Positions 43,666 to 59,504 of a DNA stretch of 64,000 nt are shown here, in pieces. How positions within the stretch are numbered: position 1 is the first letter of the stretch; each line of letters opens with the position of its first letter. Origin of the DNA: Laetiporus sulphureus 93-53 (lineage: Eukaryota > Basidiomycota > Agaricomycetes > Polyporales > Laetiporaceae). Position numbers and translations under genes: made by a program. Where the stretch lies: contig NW_024468512.1 of assembly GCF_001632365.1 (NCBI RefSeq), positions 391,162 through 455,161 of the forward strand, read 5' to 3'. The notes under the pieces are model-generated. The model worked only from the letters and a program-made list of their open reading frames with translations, was not told where the DNA came from and did not search any database.

Positions 43666-44712
43666 TTAGACGAAGACCTTTTGAAGCCGCTTGGACAGTC
43701 GTTTGGACGACCGACGAGACGCATCACCGATAGACTCTCTCCGTGAGCCGCCAGCAGAGGTTCTTCGAGAAGAAGGTAATGGCGGCACCGGAGGAACCGA
43801 GCGTCCATATGACAGGATTGCTGGCGGGGGGCCTGGTATCAGACTGCTTGAGAATCGCGTCGATGGAGGTGGAGGAGACATCATCGGCAATTCTGATTGT
43901 CGCTTTTCCGGTACGATCAGGCTAGCAGGCTTCCGCACGCCAAACTGTACTGTCACAAAGAGGCATCCCGCATAGGATAGCACTAGCAAGTTATGCGTTC
44001 AGCATCTAGTGATCGCAGAAAACCACAGCAGACTCACATAGCACAGGATTAACCCAACTGCAAGCCAGTACACATGTATTTATTTGCCGACAGATATTCA
44101 CAGAGTCTGTGGCATGATCGAAGTTGTTCAGCGGCCACGCTATAGGTCTAAGAAAACGTACCGTTGTCAGGACAGGAGGTCTTGATGTAGAAAGCAGTGT
44201 AAAGAGCGGCACTTCCTACTCAGCATGCGTTAGCCAAGTGTAATGATCGCCTGTATACGATGCAGATTCGTACCAATTTGAAACACAAGAAGGATGAACA
44301 AGCGTGACCCATCTATAGAGGCTCTGAATTGAACAAGAAGCCTAATTATACCATTCCAGTCATTAGCACCGACGTATCTCCCTATAGAAGTTCTTGCACT
44401 TACAAAGCGGGCAGCACGATAGCAGTCACTGAATTGACGATAAGGAAAACAAGCAGGAAATCCCCTGGAAAACATTAATGCTCGCCGGACTTCAAGAAAA
44501 CCTCAGCATAGCAGTGCTTACGTAGCGACTGATCAGAATCATTCCGTCTGAGGAATAGTTCAACACATATCAACGTTGACCAGACCAGACTGATGAGCAT
44601 AATAACAGCTGAAGACGCATGATGAGTTCGCAATGGTCATCGGCACAAGATACATCCGCCACTAACAGAACGCCGCAATCCTAATCTTGAGAAAGGCAGG
44701 GTGCGGCTCCAT
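43666..44712 (-). CDS. Four-helix membrane protein (family member 4, short tail)
   Basis: Exons 44667-44712, 44522-44608, 44404-44464, 44274-44341, 44162-44215, 44038-44106 and 43666-43982; 233 residues. The first six exons have exactly the lengths of member 1 (46, 87, 61, 68, 54, 69 nt) and the same phases, although the proteins share little identity. Start MEPHPAFLKIRIAAF, helix 1 VIMLISLVWSTLICVELFL, helix 2 DFLLVFLIVNSVTAIVLPAL, helix 3 SRLFILLVFQIGSAALYTAF, a loop with TSCPDN and NICRQINTCV, helix 4 ACSWVNPVLLLSYAGCLFVT. The tail is only about 85 residues and ends with basic repeats RRSSKRLSKRLQKVFV, unlike the long tails of the other three. It lies 30 kb from the nearest paralogue. Confidence 0.78.
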
Positions 44713-45792
44713 GACTTTGGCTCAGCCACGCATACAGAAGAAACGCTTAATCGTTACTGCCAGCAGTCGTCGCACTCCAGGGCGAAAGCAACAAGAAAAA
44801 CGAGGCCACTGGCAGCCCCCTCCAGAAGCAGGTAAGAGCAGGAAGAACCAGATCCAGCGTCAAGAGACATCGCAACAAGGGCGCATTTCATCCTCCACAT
44901 GAACAAAACTACATGATTGCGCAAATGGAACAATAGGCCAGAACACCGGCGACTCAATTTGTTTATATTCGGTCAATCCTTTATGGTGGCACGTGGTCCG
45001 CAGGCCGTATACGGCAGCGTTTCGTCGCCAGGTCGTCGCCAGGTTCAGAGGTGTGTTGCCATGCTCAAGCACAACCGCTCACCTCGTCTCCGATCCGGCA
45101 GAAACTGGCAATTTCATCCGCACGGGTGGACCATGCGAGCCCACAATCGCTGCTGTCCGATAAAGCCAAATATTAATGCCGCTGATGCAGCAGTTAGCAT
45201 CCGCGAGCTCAAATACCGCAAAGGCTGAACTATATTTCCCTCCAATCAGACTGGCAGAATTGATGCCGCGAGTTTCAATGACAGGCGTGCATCTTCCTGA
45301 TAGAATGCGCTGTCAGACGCATGACGCCAAGCACTACGAACACAGCACAAATGCTCACAGCAGCAAAGTGTATCGACAGAGTCGCAAAGGAGTATGTTTG
45401 CCAATTACACAAAAATATATGAATAATGATGTGAGGTATGATCTAAAGTATATGATATGACTGCTACAACGAATAAAGGCACGAATTAGGCCACAAACAA
45501 TACATGAAACAAGACAAGGTCCGAATTAATGCCGCGGGGCGCGTACGAAGCGGATCCAATAATGTCGGCCATAGGCTCTAGCAATGCGAGCACGCTCTTG
45601 TGGAGTCCCGATGAGATGCTAGCATGGTGAGAATTCCAACCGAATATGCGGTGCTTTTTGCGAACGACCGTTGATGCGGCCACAATCCACGACGAACAGG
45701 ACAATCCGCTTACATTGACGCGGTGAATGGAGCAGACACGTCGAGGTCCGGAACGGACAATCAACGCGGATAACCTGGCTCTGCTAGCATTG
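44713..45792. other. 1.1-kb gap with no supported gene
   Basis: Between four-helix gene 4 and the PP4 regulatory-subunit gene, both minus. Short overlapping frames only; no domain, no repeat, no RNA-like structure seen. The right end should be 3' untranslated region. Confidence 0.45.
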
Positions 45793-48700
45793 TCAACTCG
45801 GCGGAGGAGGTGGCGGGCGCGAGAACGTGGTGGCACTTTTCACCATCGGTGGGCGGCCAGTTGGCGTGATGTCCTCACTGCGAGCTCGAATCGCATGCGC
45901 AAACGCTCGCACGTCCTGCGACCCATCCTGTTCCAAGGGTTCTGCAACTGCCAACACTTTCGCCATGATCGAGCCCTCATCACTAACGTAGTTCTCTGCA
46001 AAGTACATCAGCGACACCCCCACAATAATCTTCGGGAAAACATACCCGATATGATTTCGAGCAGGCGGGCAACGCGGATCCGCACATCTACGACAGAATC
46101 CCTGGAAAGCGTAGACATTGTCTCCCAGAAACCCTCACCTAGCAGAACGACGTCTCTATGATCGGACAACAGCAGCGCCTGCTCGCACGTCACAAAGGTC
46201 GTACGTTGACGATACGACTCGGAGTGTGCCAGCGTCCTCAAATCCTCGCGGAGTTCCCCTATAAATTGGGTCGACTTCCATGCCGACACAAACGCAGGCA
46301 ACTGGGTATTACATCTGTCAGACACTGAAGCGCGACAAAGACATGCATACACACCACAGATATAGCCGCTTCCCTGATCGCGGACACCCGGTCTTCCAGC
46401 GCCGCCATCAGCAGATTCCTGAAGATCCGCGGCTCGATGCCGCTGATACCCAAGAAGTCCGGAAGGTTCTTTATCACCTCCTCTCGCTCTCTCCAACCCT
46501 TCAGCCGAGCGCTATACTCCACTTCAAGGCTCTCGACAACCTCGGCTCGTTCGGACTCTGCCAATGCACGCACGAATGTCACCGCGCTCTCCACGGCCTT
46601 CAAACGCACGTCAGGCTCATCCGCGCCTATGCTAGCCCACCACACAGCCATCAAATCCTCCTTCGCATACTGCGGCCCGACGATCTTTGCCATTTCCCCG
46701 AGGGAAGCAGCGAGCGTACGCCGTACGCTCGACGACGGATTTTGGGATAGAGAACGGTACAAGTCGCGCAGCTCGGGCCAGCGCGCTCGTCCAAGGGTTA
46801 ACGCCACTGCCGGATAGTTGAATGCACAGACGAGAGGACGGCCGGGATCGTCATAAATGTCAGTCCCAGCATTCGAGGCGTTCGAGTCACCCGACTCTGA
46901 AGCAGATGCTGATATCGGAAACGCTGACGATGACCTTTGAGGCCAGTCAATCTTTGGAGACATTCTCCCCGTGCCGCTATCGTTACGTATTCCGAGGAAA
47001 ATGTTGAGGAGCTCCCTGGGAGGCCCGCTTTCATCATGGATGAAGGTATACATCACTTCTCCGAGCGCTTCAAGCACGGCGGAGCGGACAGTGGGTGATT
47101 CATCGAGAGCAAGCGGGAGCATGACGTCCAGCGCCAGCGAGCGGCGGTTATTTGGTGGGAGCCTCGAGAGGATAGCCGGGAGGGCGAACAGCACGGAATG
47201 TCGGACGTGCCACGTCTGGTCCTGGTATAGTGTTTCAAATAATGGGAGCTGGTTGAAATCATCAGCAAACGGTACTCAAACGGCGACCATACGAGAAATA
47301 ACTCACCAACGAGGAGATGACCAGCTCGTCGGGGACAACTTTCGCCAACGCCCCTACCGCAAACGCGGCCTCTCTCCGCACCCAATAGATGGGATCTCTT
47401 CCAACTCGTTCCACCTCACTAACGAAAGCGAGCTTTGTCTCCTCCCTGAGAACACCTACGATGCGATCACTCAATACTGGTGTTGCGTTAGATGAAATCA
47501 GAGTTGCACTTACCGCTAGCCGTCACTGCAGCCATCAAGCTCATACTCGAAAGCCTACCAACAGCGGCTTCCTCGCTGATATCATCCTCTTCCTCATTCA
47601 CGCCCTCTCCTTCATGCACCGTACCCGACACATCCTGCATGCTGACATCGCCATCAGGGAGTCCAGCGCTCAACCATGCAGACACAGGTGTTTGCGCACG
47701 CTCCTCCGGCCTGCTGTTTACTTCTGTATGTCCAAGAGCGGACTGCGAGAGTGTGTCATGCAAATCGATGCGCAGACCCGAGACTGTCGTCTTGGGGCTT
47801 CCGGAAGCCCAGTTCTCCGACATTACGACATCGCCTTGAGCTTGATCCTCCATCTCCACATCGACAGCCCCCTTTCCCAAGGTTGCTTGCACGGAGATCG
47901 TATTCGGGCCAGTTGGAGTCACCGAACTGCTGGAGGCGTATAAAAACTCCGGCGAGCCCGTCGGCGATGTTGACGACGAGGTGGAACTTGATGACGTGAG
48001 GGGTGGTGTCAACTCATTGGATTCCGACGAGGTGGATGGCGTCGGTGCGGGCGCTCTGACAACATCGGAGAGTGGAAGAGGTGTCTGAGTGGGAGTTTTC
48101 GAGTTCGAGAGCAATGATGAAGTCAGCTGCGTTGACGAAGGTTCAAACTGTGCGAGGCTAGAAGTAGGTTGCAGAGATGTAGAAGTACCCGGCGCAAGTT
48201 CGGCGGCTGCCCGAGACTCTTGTATGCTACGTGTCGATGTGGATACCTCGGACTTCGCAGGAGGTGATGGAGGCAGCTGGCCAAGCGAAAACGCAGGCGG
48301 TGGGACCAATCCCTGCATTTGCACCCTCTCCGCGATGTCGATCCCTGACGGCAAAGTTGGTGGCGCAGACGGTACGTCGTGAAGCGGCGATGGCATTACC
48401 GGAAAGTACGAGTCGGGGGCGGTGCCTATAGGGGGAGCGAGCGGTGTCGAGCCTGCAGTAGACGTGTCCGGCACGGACACGGGCGAGGTGTGCATCGGAT
48501 ATGCGAGACCATGGCTGCCAGAGCGATGGTGGTGGTGTTCACCGTGTTCGTGATGCTCGTGCCCCCCTACACTACGCGGCGTCGAGATTGTCGAGAAAGG
48601 GACCTCGTCCGTCTCTGGCATGTCTAGGCGGCCCATTCCAATCACAACGTTGTGTATGATCTCATGCTCGAAGAGACGGCGCTCGTGCGCGCCCAATAAC

Positions 48701-50266
48701 CCTACCTCGTAGTCATTTCGTGCGGGCTCGAACTCGGGCGGCGGGGGTGGCGTACGGCCTTCCGCGCGCTCGTTGGCGCGCCACATCCTCTTCAGCAGCT
48801 CGACGACTGCTTGTCGCGCAGGGCTGCCAACAAGCGCGTTTTGACTAAGCAACAGCGTACCCAGGATCGGAGTGAATGACTGCACGGAGATGAGGGTGAC
48901 GTCAACCGGCGGCGGTAACGCTGCATCCGCGTGTTGGTAAGCAGAGGTAACGGTGAGCTCTGCGGTATCCTCAACAAGCCGGCAATGGGTAATGAACCAC
49001 CATATGATGGGCACGAGCTCAGCTGCGAGAGCCTCCTTCACGAGTTCGTCTGGATGGAGTTAGCCCCAGCAATGGGCGTGCAAGAACGTACGATGTCGGT
49101 CAATGAGAACGCGTGGCGACACGCAGGTCGGTTAAGATATCACGCGCAGGATACACGAAACGCCAACAGCAGCACATACCAGAGACGGAGAGGTGGAGCC
49201 ATTGTGGATACGTTTGCAGGTAGTTAACGGACGACACCAATCAGTGATGCCATGCGAGGATATTGGAAGGTTCAGGTAATCCATAAAGCTCAAGGTCAGT
49301 ATTCTCCTTGACGTCGCACCTTGCATACGAACACGTACCTTCATCAGCCGCGAGGCCGTTTAGTAGCGGGAGGACATACTCCACTGCTTCCGCAGGGCTG
49401 ACACGGTCTGCTTCCTCGTGACTTGCAAGCGTGACATTCTCTGCATCGTCTGCACCGAGGTACTTTGGCAAAGCGTGCACAATGAAGACACGATGAAAGC
49501 CTGCCAGGCTCCTCGAGAATAGGTATATCTTCTCGAGTGCGCTAAGCCCCTCTGCGTCGAACTCGGTAAAGTCGAGATGCACATCTGGGTGGCTCAACAT
49601 ATCCACTCCTAGAGGAAACGTTGTGTCGTCCGGATTGAAATAAACAGCTTGCGCACTAGGAGACTGAGGCTGATGGAGTGACGCAGACGTGGAAGGGAAC
49701 ATTTCGCTTGATGGTAGTGGCAGTAATGGCGGCGAGGCAGTCGATGTGAAGGAGGTGAGGTCGGGCGGGAGAAAATCGATGTGCAGGCTGCCATGCGTAC
49801 CGGAAGCCTGTCCGACGCCGACGATGGAATGGGCGGTGAGCGCATTTGTAGGAGGGTGGATATATGACAGGGCCGGGACCATCTGTGGAGGCTGGATATC
49901 GTCGGATGGCAGTGCATCAAGAATAGACGTGTCTGCGGAATTACCACTACCGGAAGGACCATAGGAACTGGACCGCAGTGACGTGGGTGAGGCGATGTGT
50001 GGCCGTTGAGGTGCAGGGACATGCGGCAGGGCGCCGGGGGTGCCAAAGACGGGCAGGGGAGAGACAATACCAAGTCCAATGGCATGCGGACTGTACGACG
50101 GCGTCTCCTGCGGCGGAGATTGGAGGAATGAGCCGGGCAGGACGGGAGAGGGCGGGAGTTCTGCGAAGGGAGACGACGGATCGTCAGAGGTCGGTGAGAG
50201 CGGGACTCGTTGTCTTGAGGAAGAAGACGAGCTACTGGCGCTCAGGGAAGAATTATCTGTGGTCAT
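45793..50266 (-). CDS. PP4 regulatory subunit 1-like HEAT-repeat protein
   Basis: Exons 49339-50266, 47514-49049, 47307-47476, 46355-47248, 46046-46301 and 45793-45995; 1328 residues, frame exact. A Ser/Pro-rich disordered N-terminus (about 1-200) leads to the first HEAT block (LSALEKIYLFSRSLAGFHRV, VLPLLNGLAADEDELVKEAL, ELVPIIWWFITHC, FTPILGTLLLSQNALVG). A disordered middle of about 350 residues contains a His-rich stretch (GHEHHEHGEHHHHRSGSHG). The second HEAT block follows: LSDRIVGVLREETKLAFV, VRREAAFAVGALAKVVPDEL, VRHSVLFALPAILSRLPP, VRSAVLEALGEVMYTFI, VRRTLAASLGEMAKIVGP, IREAAISVVLPAFVSAW. It ends with a Pro run. By homology it scaffolds protein phosphatase 4. Intron 1 is unusually long (about 290 nt). 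An upstream frame extends the N-terminus, but I prefer the ATG at 50266. Confidence 0.85.
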
Positions 50267-50623
50267 ATACAATCGGGGGAATAAAAAGGACAGGATGATT
50301 CCCATGTAAGGCTCTGCTGGATTGAAAAATGCGGACTGATCAACGAGGGGCAGCTGGGGCAAAGAAAGAGGACGCACTGGACGATGGAGGGAGACGAGAG
50401 GGGATGATGGTGGACGGGAGGAGAGGGGATGGAGGAGGAGCAGCAGCATCAAGAGCAGCGGGCAACTTGAGCGGGGAGCGTGCGGTGGCACAGTGCAAGG
50501 AGGCGACGGACGTCGGACTCGGCAGCCGGCGGCGGGCGGCGGGGGGAGCGGCGGGGCACGGACAGAAATGGGCGAGGATGTGAGCGCGCAGTGAAGCTCT
50601 CTCTTTGATGCCACAGCGCAGAC

Positions 50624-50635
50624 GACATGATGTCA
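50624..50635. promoter_or_regulatory. Palindromic element GACATGATGTCA (second occurrence)
   Basis: Same 13-base string, GACATGATGTCAT, as in the NOP2/FUN14 promoter at 8477. It lies about 360 bp upstream of the PP4 regulatory-subunit start and a few bases before the direct repeat. Confidence 0.35.
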
Positions 50636-50642
50636 TTGCTCA

Positions 50643-50771
50643 TTTTTGCACGGATCCCGGCCCCACGCGACGTCATTTCCCACGCTACACACGTATTCGC
50701 TAATACACAGACACATCCAACTTTTTTGCACGGATCCCGACCCCACGCGACGTCATTTCCCACGCTACACA
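50643..50771. repeat. 49-bp direct repeat with CGCGACGTCATTTCC core
   Basis: Units at 50643-50691 and 50723-50771 are 80 bp apart and differ at one position (CCCGG against CCCGA). Each contains CACGCGACGTCATTTCCC, including the ATF/CREB-like ACGTCA half-palindrome. Near-identity of two non-coding copies indicates a recent duplication or conserved paired sites. Confidence 0.9.
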
Positions 50772-50800
50772 ACACCTGCCGTATCTATTCTATAGCTAGT

Positions 50801-53083
<2,283 letters not shown>

Positions 53084-54211
53084 GGCGGATAATGCGGCGA
53101 ATGCGCGAGTGGTAAGGTTAGCGTGTTGCAGATTCTTCCCAGCGTCGAGCACGAAGCGAGCAGACTCACGTATGTGGTCGCTTGTGCGAAAGCGGCGGGG
53201 TATTATACTCTCAATGACGAGAGATGAGAAGGGACACACGTGATTGTGCAAAGGCAAACGTTTCAAGCTGTATCAACAGCCGGCAATGGGTCCGTGATAG
53301 TGCGAGCAAGCCTGAAAGAGACGATGGTGGTGTCGTGCAGGCGAATGACAGTCGTAAAGGGGCTTATAAAGGAGACTTGCGCGCCGTAGGCATATGCACG
53401 CATCAGCCCGCATCAGCAACGGAATATCAGATTGCGCGATAAAGCAGTTGGAATGACAGCTGAATTGCTTGAGCGCCGGCTGGCTCCCATCATGGGACTG
53501 CCAGGAGAACGGGGCTAGACGGCGCACGACAGCGCCTCACCCGTCGTTCCGCACAATTCCCCCGCCGCAACCTCCGCTGCTTCCGGCACGACGTGGAGGG
53601 CGACTTATCGACGAGGATGCTCCGACTTAATGCAGAGCTATACAACAATAGCCATTAAGGTCGGACAAACGAATCAGACAATGAACCAATGCGGGTTCTT
53701 CTATTGGGGAAGTCGCTGTCTTCTCTAGCCGATGACACGCATCGCTGCTACGGACCTCCCAACTTTGAGTCGCTTGTATACTACGGGTCGTCATACTTAC
53801 ACTGTGCTGACGAAAGCAGCGACGACTTATGCCACGATGTTCAATGTCCTGTGTATCCATGAAATAGATTCTACATGATGTACGATGATACCAGTATGAA
53901 ACACCCAACGTGGTTAAGAGGGTTAAGAGGGTTAGGGATTAAATACGATGACAGCGCGGACGGAAGAGGAATGGGGTGTCACCAAGGGGCCGAGGATAGC
54001 AGTAAGCGCGTGTAGATTATACAGGATGTCCGTGAGGGTCGTAAAAGGGAAGCAACGTATAACGGGGACAGTGGCGATGGGTATGGCCTGGCTCCACCCC
54101 GGGGAACGTAGATGCAGATACGTGAGCATAGACCAGGCAAGAGATAAGGTGAAAAGGGGGGGGGGAGGAAGGGGAGGTTGGCAGGAGAGGAACAAGCGAG
54201 GTGGGGACAGG
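53084..54211. other. Gap: aminotransferase promoter and 3' region of the AN1 gene
   Basis: No supported gene. Contains a run of 10 G at 54156-54165 on the plus strand, about 47 bp from the stop of the minus-strand AN1 gene, paralleling the poly-G run near four-helix gene 1. Imperfect GGTTAAGAGGGTTAAGAGGGTTAGG at 53912-53936 is a short telomere-like TTAGGG-type run. Confidence 0.45.
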
Positions 54212-54501
54212 TCATGCCATCGCCATCTTCGACGCTACGGTCCGTTCGCTCTCCAGCTTCGCCTTATTCTTCTCGAAAGCCTGCTGCCGGCAGCTTTCCA
54301 GGCCTTGGCAGTCATGGTGTTCAGGCATACGGTGCTATCAAAGACCAGGGTCGAATTAGTACCAGCGATGCAGACTGTGGCGGGCACACGCACCATTCCA
54401 CAGAACTCCTGACGACAATGTGGGCATTGGCCGACCAGACGCAGCACTGCAGAGTTGCAGCGGGGCTCAGCTTGAAGTTGGCAGCGTTTCTTAGCGGGCA
54501 T
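54212..54501 (-). CDS. Small AN1-type zinc-finger protein
   Basis: Exons 54394-54501 and 54212-54334; 76 residues. The protein is essentially one AN1 finger: KKRCQL...RCNSAVLRLVGQCPHCRQEF, CGMHRMPEHHDCQG, with the C-x-x-C and C-x4-H...H-x-C pattern, followed by a basic helix (RQQAFEKNKAKLESERTVAS). Stand-alone AN1 proteins of this size occur in Agaricomycetes; AN1 fingers bind ubiquitin-like or proteasome/Cdc48-associated partners, but the role here is unknown. The 59-nt intron is phase 0 and lies exactly before the HRMPEHHDC half of the finger. It is too short to be predicted easily and could be missed in automatic annotation. Confidence 0.88.
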
Positions 54502-55900
54502 AGTGGCGGTGTGCGTAAGCTTCGGAACGGAAGTGGTTATTACGGATCACTGTCGGAGCGGAAGGTCAGTATCAGCTGCGGCACATAGGGCGGGCCTAGG
54601 GTACACTTACGATGTGTGGGAAGCGGGAACGGGATGAGAGCGCAAGGTGTGGATGTGGTTTGGGGGAGGAAGGAGGGACAAGGGCTCGGTGGTCTTATAT
54701 CCCGCAGGGAAAGGGACGCGTCAGCTACTGCATGGACTCAGATCTGAGATCGCACGTGGCAGCGGTGCCCCGAGAATGACCAGATCTCTACTCCGATCGC
54801 CTGGGTGGCAGTCCTCCGTCGACGTTCCGAGCCGACGCTGGCCTGGGCTGGACCCAGATATCTTCCTCTGCGCCCAACCGCTTGCAGCCCTCCGCCTCAG
54901 CTCCAATCATTCCTGCAATTTTACCCTTCAATCTGCTAAAAAAATCCCACTGCGCATTGGCAAATCAGCCGAGTAATTACAGACCAGCCTGTGTCGCTTA
55001 GTTAACCGTTCCAGGTCTCGTTCCGCCCGCATCCTGCCGTCGTCCAGGCGAAGCAACACCCCTCCAGCAACCGCAAATGGTCGAGGCCAGTGAACGAGAT
55101 AAAGCGAGTTATACAGGTGGGAGAGCACGTCTCCTGATACAAAGCGACTGCGGTGATTGGTGGGTAGTCATTGTATTACAACCGCGCTGTGTTGTCGTTC
55201 CCAATGCTCCAGCAGTCGTTCTCCCCAGAGCAAGCATCTCGTGTGAGCAAGCCGAACTGCGTCGGCTGACCTGCTCTGTGCTCCACTCGGGCAGCTTGCA
55301 GTTCATTTAGAGTGCGGCCGATAGACTATCGTGTGAGCCCATTCTCATTCTCAGGCATGTTCAGGTCCACTCGCCGCCTTGACTACTCAGCACATGATCA
55401 ATTATCGCCACGGAACTGTCTGGCCTTGCGCATGTATCAATCCTGTCTCCTACTAGATATGGGCTCGTGCGTATCAAGCTCAAGCTTCGTGCATCTTGCC
55501 GCCGCCTCACACAAGTCGCACTGCATGATCGCGGATATCGCAAGCGAAGCATGCAACCGTCGCGGAATGCACGTTGTCGGAAGACCCGAAGACTGACGCC
55601 AGAGCTGCTAACTCACGAAAGCCAATGCCTATCAAGACCTTTATGTACAAGGACGCCGCAACGAGCCGCAACCACGGAAACGAGAATCCAGCCAATGACG
55701 GGCGATTAAGCAGCGTGAAGGTGGTAGTTACAGAGACAAACAAAGGCGTTTGCGAACAGATGCCAGGTATAGCTTGTGTCCTGAAATAATCACCGTGCAC
55801 TGTGGATCCGAGATGAACAGATGGTTGACGATATACTAAAAGAGATAGTCCTGTCCGAAGATACGAGAAATATGATACATGATCCTCCCATCGCTCGCCA
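54502..55900. other. 1.4-kb gap, no supported gene
   Basis: Between the AN1 start and the syntaxin stop, both minus. It should hold the AN1 promoter and syntaxin 3' region. A minus-strand frame from 55507 to 55950 has hydrophobic stretches but overlaps the syntaxin last exon and has no family motif. Confidence 0.4.
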
Positions 55901-57341
55901 TCAATTTTTCTTGTTGTTGCCAACGGCTTTGGTGACTTCGACGGCGACAACGATGGCGATTATGGCGATGATGACCAGGAAAAGAGCAAAGCAAATCCAT
56001 CGCTTCCTGCGCGCAGCGCGAGCCGAATCGACCGCTTTCTCGGTGTATCCCAATCTAGAGGAGGATGATCCGTCAATACAATGCCCGGTGAAGCCACCGC
56101 ACGGCAGACGCACCCCACTTCGGTATCCTTCTCCACAGTAGCTGCCGTTGTCTCGATGACGTTTATTGTCTCATCTTGCTGCTCAACCAACACGCTCATC
56201 TACACGCGCCAAGTATCAGCATGCCTTTTTCCTGAGAAAGAGATCTACAACGCACATCATTGAAGAGTTGAGCCAGCTCCGTCAGGGTCTTCTCGATCCG
56301 CTTAATGTCCTCGTGTCGTTCCTGAACTTCACGATATGCTGACCGCGCCTCACCGTACCGATTAGAGTTCATGAGCTACCCGGCAGTGAGCATATTCGTC
56401 CAGAAGTCGAAACACAAAACTCCCGACTCACCGCCTGGCTGAAGATTTGGCCGCCCTGATCATCGCTGACAACTGCCTTAACCTCCTCCGGTGTTGCATC
56501 AGGTTTCACTAGGCAAAATCGTGAGAACCACCCAATCGTCGCAACACAATGTGCGCATACCAATCTTGAATTGACGTTCCAAGCGCTGCTTGTACTTCGT
56601 CCGATACTGTTGCTCCACGCTTTGATAGTTCTGAATAGCCTCCACGAACTTCTGCTTGACGAGACCAGTCTGCACAAGCACACGGGTGGGGCCACTTAGC
56701 CACCGTCGGAATTTTCCACCCCAATGCAACTTACCTGCTGCTTCCGAATTTGCCCATCACGCCCCGATGCTGGCTGTCTCTCGAGCGTCTTGATTCTCCG
56801 CTTGAGTACGCTGCTCAGAGCGCTAGTGTCCGCGACGAGGTCTTCGAGCTGCTGTTCGACGCGCTGCGCAGCAGCATCGTCTGTGTTGTCTAGCGAGCGC
56901 GAGTGGAGATCCGAGATGCGCGAGACGTTGTCATTGAAGGTGCGGAGGTCGTCTTGGATGGAGGAGATCTAGCGGATGCTAGAAGTGAGCGCCTAGCTAA
57001 CCGAAGCGAAGACAACAGACGCGCCTCGCTGTAGAACGCCGACATGCCATCCATGCCAACCGGCTGGGTGAGGGCGGTGGTGCTGTCTTTGAGGGTCGAG
57101 TCGAGGCTGTCGTTGCTCTGCTGACCATATGGTGTCGTCCGCTGAGATTGCATAGGATATGAGTCGCTGATCGGCGCCAGATGATGAGCTTCGAGACGGT
57201 GTAGCAACGGGGGTGTCCACGTACGTTTCGACATTGTACCCTCCTCCTTGTTGCGCCTGCAGATGCCACATATATGCTCAAGTCCACCCACGGCAAGGAC
57301 AGCTCACTCACCCTCAGAGCTGCAAGTCTGTCTCTGGCCAT
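55901..57341 (-). CDS. Sso/syntaxin-1-type plasma-membrane t-SNARE
   Basis: Nine exons (57312-57341, 57225-57256, 57025-57166, 56736-56969, 56562-56670, 56432-56508, 56256-56375, 56114-56199, 55901-56054) give 327 residues. Start MARDRLAALRAQQGGGYN. The Habc three-helix region runs from ISSIQDDLRTFNDNVSRISD through FVEAIQNYQSVEQQYRTKYK. The SNARE motif is ERHEDIKRIEKTLTELAQLF...DMSVLVEQQDETINVIET with the central Gln, followed by KAVDSARAARRKR and the C-terminal anchor WICFALFLVIIAIIAIVVAV. Acts in exocytic fusion at hyphal tips. The intron after MSAFYSE fits only with a GC donor (GAG|GCGCGT). Positions of individual exon edges may be off by one. Confidence 0.92.
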
Positions 57342-57711
57342 GGTTGATAACGGTGATTAGAATTGGATCGTAAGAAGCTGTAGGCGGTAGTGTTGGGAAA
57401 GCTAGCGCAAGGCAAAGGCGAAGCAACAGTCAATGCTGCTTCTTTCGGGCGAAAACCAGAGAGGTTGGAGTCTTATAGGAAGCTTTGGAAGGAGCGGAGT
57501 AGCGGTGCTCTTCGAGCAGCCGGTGAGGGCGGTGTTAGGGTCGTGATGTGTTTGGGCGGTCCAAAGCAGGCAAGCAAGCGCCCATTGCCACAGTCCGTAA
57601 CACGTTAAGTCGCACGGGTCCCTCATTGCCCGCAGGTCAAACATTTTTGGTTTCTCAAAGACACATCGTTGATATCACAGACCGTCTCTTCCTGCGTAGA
57701 GTGGGTACATT
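57342..57711. other. Intergenic: syntaxin promoter and 3' end of argininosuccinate lyase
   Basis: 370 bp; no gene or repeat recognised. Confidence 0.5.

Positions 57712-59504
<1,793 letters not shown>

Larger units (their letters stand above)
50267..50800. other. Promoter region of the PP4 regulatory-subunit gene and 3' end of aspartate aminotransferase
   Basis: The left 300 bp is GA-rich on the plus strand. The right part holds a palindromic element (50624-50635) and a 49-bp direct repeat (50643-50771), which reaches to within 30 bp of the aminotransferase stop codon. Confidence 0.55.

Noticed and set aside
53912..53936. Telomere-like TTAGGG/TTAAGAGGG run
   Set aside because: Only about three imperfect units in a gene-dense region; not enough for an interstitial telomere repeat.
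56736..56969. Suspected one-base frameshift in syntaxin exon 4
   Set aside because: It disappeared on re-reading the line breaks. The exon is 234 nt and in frame.
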